Assembly: GCA_900114885.1 (NCBI GenBank)
Contig: FOUN01000014.1
Coordinates: forward strand, 1 to 64,000
Direction: 5' to 3'
Source: Psychrobacillus psychrodurans
GTDB lineage: Bacteria; Bacillota; Bacilli; Bacillales_A; Planococcaceae
DNA: 64,000 nt
Part shown: positions 60,212 through 64,000 of the stretch, in pieces
Numbering within the stretch: the stretch's first letter is position 1
Layout: each line of letters starts with the position of its first letter
Made by a program: the position numbers and the translations under genes
Notes under the pieces: model-generated
The model's database searches: none
What the model was told of the DNA's origin: nothing
The model's input: the letters and a program-made list of their open reading frames with translations, nothing else

Positions 60212-60260
60212 TTTACTTTATGGAGTAAATAAATTGATTTTTAGAGTAATTTAAATTACT
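60212..60260 (+). promoter_or_regulatory. Palindromic operator-like sites ahead of the HTH-F1beta gene
   Basis: TTTACT-N6-AGTAAA (60212-60229) and the perfect 16-bp palindrome AGTAATTTAAATTACT (60245-60260) share the half-site AGTAA. A third AGTAA lies at 60267-60271, next to the AAGGAGGGG ribosome site. This suggests autoregulation by the HTH protein encoded immediately downstream. Confidence 0.55.
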
Positions 60261-60285
60261 ATTAAAAGTAATAAGGAGGGGTGTT

Positions 60286-61332
60286 ATGGAAGATATAAGA
60301 TTGAATGTTGCTTTACTAAGAAGAAAGGTTCCCAATTTGACGACCGCGGCGAAATCAATAGGGATTAGACCTGCGACCGTTTCGAATTTATGTACTGGGA
60401 AGATTGATTTGGGAAAGGCGGAGATAAGGACCCTTGTAGGTCTAGCGTCTTTGGCAAATTGTAAGGTAGATGATCTAATCATACGGGGGGAGAAGTTGGA
60501 TATGATTGAAACAAAAATCAAAGCACTCGATTTTTTTGCTCCATTAGTAAAAGAGGGAACAACTGGTTTAGTTGCAAGACCTGGAATGGGGCAGTTAGTT
60601 ATTCTTGCAGAACTTTTGCACAGATTTAAAGACGGTGATTATACGACGGTATTTTTATTGCCCAAAACACGACAAGAAGAACTTGAAACAGAGGGTATTA
60701 CTGAGTTAGCAAATTATTTAACTGAATCCACAGAAGAGACATTTTTGAAGTTATCCGAAATTTCTGGGGATATCCTGTTAATAACAGATAATAGTTATGT
60801 GGTGTCGGGACAGTTATTAGATCTGCAAGAAAAAATGATCAAAGAAGGAATTAAAAATGTCACCACAATACTATTAGACCTTTCTGGGGAAGTGGTCGAT
60901 GAGGATATTCCTTTTGGACCTTTAGAAACAGTGTGGCAATTGGATGCTGACCTTGCAGCACGTCACCTTTATCCTGCAGTTCAACCAATTATTTCTACTT
61001 CTTCACTTGTGGAAGGAGTGGACGTAGATCAACGTCACTTTAATTTAAGACAAAGAGCACAGAAATTACTTAGACGTTATAAAGAGCTGCGTTCGTTAGT
61101 TGTTGTGCATGGTTTAGATAAAATTAGAAGTAATGAATTAGAAACTTACGAACGTGGAGAACGACTAGAAGCGTATTTTACACAACCCTTTTATGTTGCA
61201 GAGTCCTTTACAGGTCAAGTTGGGCAAGAAGTTTCCCTGTCTCAAACATTGCAAGATGTCGAATATATTCTAGATGGTAAGGCTGATGAACAATCAGTAG
61301 ATAACCTGAAATATATTGGAAGTCTAGTATAA
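60286..61332 (+). CDS. Fusion of XRE-type HTH with a degenerate F1-ATPase beta-subunit domain
   Basis: A 348-aa protein. Residues about 1-68 are an XRE-like helix-turn-helix (LTTAAKSIGIRPATVSNLCTGK). From about 72 on it follows AtpD: ETKIKALDFFAPLVKEGTTGLVARPGMGQLVILAEL matches the region around the beta P-loop (ETGIKVIDLLAPYxKGGKxGLFGGAGVGKT). Later LYPAVQPIISTSSLVEG, RAQKLLRRYKELRSLVVVHGLD, YFTQPFYVAESFTGQVG and EVSLSQTLQDVEYILDG follow the AtpD C-terminal domain in order. The P-loop is GMGQL instead of GVGKT and the catalytic Glu region GERTREG reads LPKTRQEE, so ATP hydrolysis is improbable. The beta-barrel of AtpD is replaced by the HTH. ATG at 60286 follows AAGGAGGGG. Confidence 0.85.
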   Translation: MEDIRLNVALLRRKVPNLTTAAKSIGIRPATVSNLCTGKIDLGKAEIRTLVGLASLANCKVDDLIIRGEKLDMIETKIKALDFFAPLVKEGTTGLVARPGMGQLVILAELLHRFKDGDYTTVFLLPKTRQEELETEGITELANYLTESTEETFLKLSEISGDILLITDNSYVVSGQLLDLQEKMIKEGIKNVTTILLDLSGEVVDEDIPFGPLETVWQLDADLAARHLYPAVQPIISTSSLVEGVDVDQRHFNLRQRAQKLLRRYKELRSLVVVHGLDKIRSNELETYERGERLEAYFTQPFYVAESFTGQVGQEVSLSQTLQDVEYILDGKADEQSVDNLKYIGSLV

Positions 61333-61344
61333 GCTATATCGAAG

Positions 61345-61377
61345 AAAAGCAACTGAAGTTATTTCGGTTGCTTTTTT
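61345..61377 (+). terminator. Terminator after the HTH-F1beta gene
   Basis: AAAGCAACTGAA and TTTCGGTTGCTTT stem with loop GTTA, then T6. Confidence 0.85.
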
Positions 61378-61476
61378 ACTTAGTATTTTTGTTGACTATT
61401 ATTATTTCTATATCCATACCCTTCTGTTTAAATCCTTTCTGAAAAGGAGAAACTTAGTTAAAAAAGGGTGTTAAAC

Positions 61477-61968
61477 ATGACAACTTCTGTAAAAACCTCT
61501 TCCATTCATAAAAAAAATCCAAATAAAAGAGTATATGCCAAACAGAATATGTGGACAGGTATTTTGTTTGGACTGGGAATTGTAGCTTTTATAGATGAAG
61601 TAGTTTTTCATCAGCTTCTTCATTGGCACCATTTTTACGATAAATCTACTACGGATATTGGACTAGTGTCTGATGGGCTTTTTCATGCATTTAGCTTCAT
61701 AGCTACGATAGGAGCATCCTTTTTACTTGCAGATCTTCATAGGCGGCATGCTTTTTGGTTAAAGAGATGGGTAGGGGGAATCCTTCTAGGTGCAGGTGTT
61801 TTTCAACTGTACGATGGAATTATTCAACATAAGTGGATGGGTTTACATCAGATTCGTTATGGGGTAGATATCCTACCTTATGATTTAGTATGGAATATTT
61901 TAGCTGCTTTAATGATTATTTTAGGGTTTATTTTAATATATCAGACAAGCCATGAAAGGAAGGTCTGA
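61477..61968 (+). CDS. DUF2243 membrane protein
   Basis: A 163-aa four-helix protein with conserved His in GIVAFIDEVVFHQLLHWHHFYD and DGLFHAFSF, the DUF2243 signature. Such genes often lie beside ctaG-like genes, as here, where the next gene starts 6 bp after the stop. ATG at 61477 follows AAAAAAGGGTG. A role in heme/copper oxidase assembly is suggested only by context. Confidence 0.88.
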   Translation: MTTSVKTSSIHKKNPNKRVYAKQNMWTGILFGLGIVAFIDEVVFHQLLHWHHFYDKSTTDIGLVSDGLFHAFSFIATIGASFLLADLHRRHAFWLKRWVGGILLGAGVFQLYDGIIQHKWMGLHQIRYGVDILPYDLVWNILAALMIILGFILIYQTSHERKV

Positions 61969-61974
61969 GTATAA

Positions 61975-62910
61975 GTGCATACTCACGAACAGTATTCAGC
62001 GACTAGTCTCCAGTTTTTTTTAGCAATTCCTTTTATACTGTTATTTGTTTTTTATATTGTGGCGGTAGGTCTATCCAATCGAAAGAAAAAACCATGGTCA
62101 GTGTTCCGGTTAGTAGCATGGAGCTTTGGAGTACTGTGTGCATTGCTCGCAACAATTGGTCCAATTGCAGATTTAGGACACATGAATTTTTCTGTTCATA
62201 TGATTGGTCATGTATTACTGGGCATGTTGGCGCCGCTTTTAATGGCGTTAGGTGCTCCGATAAAGCTCCTGCTGCGAACGATTAGTGTATATACAGCACG
62301 AAAACTAACTACAATCTTACGACGCAATATTTTTCTTCATTTCGTTCAACATCCTATTATTGCTTCTTTACTAAATATTGGTGGCTTATGGGTTCTTTAC
62401 ACAACTGACTTGTTTCTAATGATGCACGAAAATATGCTTCTTTATGTAATTATTCATGTACATATTTTTCTAGCTGGATATGTATTTGCAGTTTCAATTA
62501 TTTACGTTGATCTGGTGATTATAAGAAAAAGTTATTTATATCGTACGGTCGTCTTTCTTTTTGCATTAGCGGGTCATTCCGTCTTAGCTAAATATATTTA
62601 TGCGAATCCGCCAAGTGGAGTTCCAATAGATCAAGCGGAATTCGGTAGCATGATTATGTACTACGGTGGGGATACTGTGGAGATAGGGCTAATTTCAATA
62701 CTGTTTTATCAGTGGTACAAAAAAAGTCGCCCTATACTCAATAATGGAAAGGATGGGTTTGCTATAAGTACTAAAAAATTTACAGTTGCAGGAACAGATA
62801 TTGAGGAAGTTAAAAGATTAAATGCAAATGCAGGCATGAGTTATCGTGAAATAAATGAGTGGTTTGCAAAAAAACAATCTAAGGCTGGCACAGTAACTAA
62901 AAAAAGATAA
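61975..62910 (+). CDS. CtaG-like cytochrome c oxidase assembly protein (caa3_CtaG)
   Basis: A 311-aa multi-pass protein: GPIADLGHMNFSVHMIGHVLLGMLAPLLMALGAP is the caa3_CtaG hallmark with conserved histidines, then LLYVIIHVHIFLAGYVFAVSI and AGHSVLAKYIYA. The C-terminal 60 residues are a soluble extension (VKRLNANAGMSYREINEWFAKK). The GTG start at 61975 follows AAGGAAGGTCTGAG. Expected to help deliver copper to the oxidase in the membrane. Part of a three-gene run with DUF2243 and DUF2512 genes. Confidence 0.9.
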   Translation: MHTHEQYSATSLQFFLAIPFILLFVFYIVAVGLSNRKKKPWSVFRLVAWSFGVLCALLATIGPIADLGHMNFSVHMIGHVLLGMLAPLLMALGAPIKLLLRTISVYTARKLTTILRRNIFLHFVQHPIIASLLNIGGLWVLYTTDLFLMMHENMLLYVIIHVHIFLAGYVFAVSIIYVDLVIIRKSYLYRTVVFLFALAGHSVLAKYIYANPPSGVPIDQAEFGSMIMYYGGDTVEIGLISILFYQWYKKSRPILNNGKDGFAISTKKFTVAGTDIEEVKRLNANAGMSYREINEWFAKKQSKAGTVTKKR

Positions 62911-62929
62911 ATCGAGAGGGGTCAAAATA

Positions 62930-63397
62930 ATGTATATGAAAGCTTTATTTATGAAATTTCTCATGATAACTGCGGTGCTATGGGTTGTTTTAAGCCTTAT
63001 TTATGAAGTGTCTTTTACTGACGTAGTTATTACTAGTGTGGTTCTTACAGCAGTAGGGTATGTAGGAGATGTCTTTATATTACCTAAAATAGGAAATGTA
63101 TGGGCAGCTATAAGTGACTTTGTTATTGCTTATGCAATTATTTACTTCCTTGGTTCCTATATTTATGAGCAACCACTAGCCTTAGGGACAGCGGCTTTTA
63201 TATCTGCGCTGATATTAATGGTAGGAGAACTCTTGTTACATCGATATATGCATACAAATATCTTCGAACCGAGGAAATCGAATCCCAATGAGAAAGTGGG
63301 ATATTACAACCGAACGAATTTACAGACTGAATTTGCAGAAGAAGTGGAGATTGAATCTTTGTCCAAAGAATTAAAAGGAAAAAATTCAAAGAAGTAA
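62930..63397 (+). CDS. yndM: YndM-like DUF2512 membrane protein
   Basis: A 155-aa four-helix protein (MKFLMITAVLWVVLSLIYEVSFTDVVITSVVLTAVGYVGDVFILPKIGN, shown in parts by its conserved core SFTDV and GDVFILPKIGN) with a charged C-terminal tail. It matches DUF2512, typified by YndM of Bacillus. ATG at 62930 follows GAGAGGGGT. Function unknown. Confidence 0.87.
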   Translation: MYMKALFMKFLMITAVLWVVLSLIYEVSFTDVVITSVVLTAVGYVGDVFILPKIGNVWAAISDFVIAYAIIYFLGSYIYEQPLALGTAAFISALILMVGELLLHRYMHTNIFEPRKSNPNEKVGYYNRTNLQTEFAEEVEIESLSKELKGKNSKK

Positions 63398-63468
63398 TAA
63401 TTTATAAACAATGAGGTATATATATCAGTCTTTAGACCATTCTAATATGGTCAAGGAGGTGAGCAGTC

Positions 63469-63681
63469 ATGGGAAACAATAATAATCGCAATAATAACAA
63501 CAACAATAACCGTAATAACAATAACCAAAATAATCCAGCTGAGTTCGGTGAGGATTTCAACTTTGACAATTTAAACGAGCAAAACCAAAACGAACAAAAC
63601 AGAAACAATAACAACCAAAACCAACGTAATAACAATCGCAACAACAATAACAACAATAACAACAATAACAACCTTAAGTAA
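63469..63681 (+). CDS. Asparagine-rich low-complexity protein, 70 aa
   Basis: ATG at 63469 stands behind the strong site AAGGAGGTGAG. More than half of the residues are Asn, with interspersed Arg and Gln, and a short acidic centre (PAEFGEDFNFDNLNEQ) separates two N-rich arms. The reverse strand has a Leu-rich open frame here that is only its shadow. Likely a disordered, possibly spore- or surface-associated protein. Terminator follows. Confidence 0.75.
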   Translation: MGNNNNRNNNNNNNRNNNNQNNPAEFGEDFNFDNLNEQNQNEQNRNNNNQNQRNNNRNNNNNNNNNNNLK

Positions 63682-63692
63682 TAATTGCTTCT

Positions 63693-63736
63693 AATACAGT
63701 TATTCCTAAAGTTAACTTTAGGAATGACTGTATTTT
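63693..63736 (+). terminator. Terminator after the Asn-rich gene
   Basis: AATACAGTTATTCCTAAAGT pairs with ACTTTAGGAATGACTGTATT (one mismatch), then T residues. Confidence 0.85.
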
Positions 63737-63796
63737 TGGTTTATGAATATCGCCAGTGAGGTAAATAAGAATAATAACTAAAAGTGGGTGGATAAA

Positions 63797-64000
63797 ATGG
63801 AGAGTTTAGTAATACAACCTTTGGATGTTACGGATGCGTACATGACTTATCTATTCCCATTTTCTTTTCGAGAGAAAGATCGTCAAAAGTTAATGGAGCA
63901 GCTAGAAAAGCACCATTTCACCTTTTTTACTTTAGAAAAAGAAGAACTACAAGACAAATATTATGGAGATGAAATAAAAATCTCTCATGAGGAATTGGAA
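63797..64000 (+). CDS. Unrecognised protein, N-terminus only (runs off the window)
   Basis: ATG at 63797 follows GTGGGTGG. The 68 visible codons (MESLVIQPLDVTDAYMTYLF... to HEELE) are soluble, rich in charged and aromatic residues, with no signal peptide. No family recognised from this part. Confidence 0.75.
   Translation, partial: MESLVIQPLDVTDAYMTYLFPFSFREKDRQKLMEQLEKHHFTFFTLEKEELQDKYYGDEIKISHEELE

Noticed and set aside
63432-63671. Leu/Arg-rich frame opposite the Asn-rich gene
   Set aside because: Mirror of the Asn codon repeats; the plus-strand frame has the ribosome site and terminator.

Overview
The window is an AT-rich chromosomal segment of a Gram-positive, Bacillales-type bacterium. 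Purine-rich Shine-Dalgarno sites precede nearly every gene, starts are often TTG or GTG, and the window carries a T-box, a ydaO-type (c-di-AMP) riboswitch, an ErmD-like macrolide leader peptide, BceAB/YxeA-type modules, DUF2243/CtaG/YndM genes and CsoR/CzrA metal switches. Together these point to Bacillaceae or Planococcaceae (Lysinibacillus/Psychrobacillus-like). The genus is an inference. No rRNA, tRNA, CRISPR array or prophage was seen.

Layout. 0-4.5 kb is a mobile or defence scar: a cut-off IS110 transposase, a small membrane protein, an OLD-family ATPase/TOPRIM protein, a start-less remnant that looks like the nuclease end of a type III restriction subunit, and a cluster of 16-bp repeats ending in a large hairpin. 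4.6-9.1 kb holds a flavin amine oxidase, a CzcD/CzrA zinc module with its operator, and a CsoR/CopZ/YdhK copper module without CopA. 9.1-15.3 kb holds a T-box-controlled NSS transporter, a D,D-carboxypeptidase divergent from a VanRS-like two-component system, and a YeiB/DUF418 membrane protein. 16.1-21.4 kb is a BceAB-like exporter with a YxeA-like protein and a convergent two-component system; the exporter promoter and the YeiB promoter share one repeat element. 21.6-29.8 kb has LysE, KtrB behind a c-di-AMP riboswitch, an MFS pump, a two-component system whose kinase is frameshifted at its H-box, an ABC exporter and a lipoprotein.

30-53.5 kb is a patchwork of short accessory genes: eight GNAT acetyltransferases, HxlR, WYL, Crp and MerR-type regulators beside their likely targets, MFS pumps, azoreductase, a pyruvate-oxidase-like enzyme, PhnA, RidA, DinB and an isochorismatase-like hydrolase. 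One MFS pump is preceded by a 14-codon ErmD-like leader peptide and an attenuator terminator. 53.5-56.5 kb holds an ECF sigma factor next to a ClpP paralog, a CPBP protease and a MerR regulator.

The most unusual locus is 57.0-61.3 kb. Four consecutive exported coiled-coil proteins share a short LxxWYxxQF-like segment just after the signal peptide. They are followed by a gene fusing an XRE-type helix-turn-helix to a shortened F1-ATPase beta-subunit domain whose P-loop lysine and catalytic glutamate are gone. The fusion gene is preceded by AGTAA-type palindromes that look like an operator. I know of no described system of this composition. The window closes with DUF2243, CtaG-like and YndM membrane proteins, an asparagine-rich small protein and the start of an unrecognised gene.
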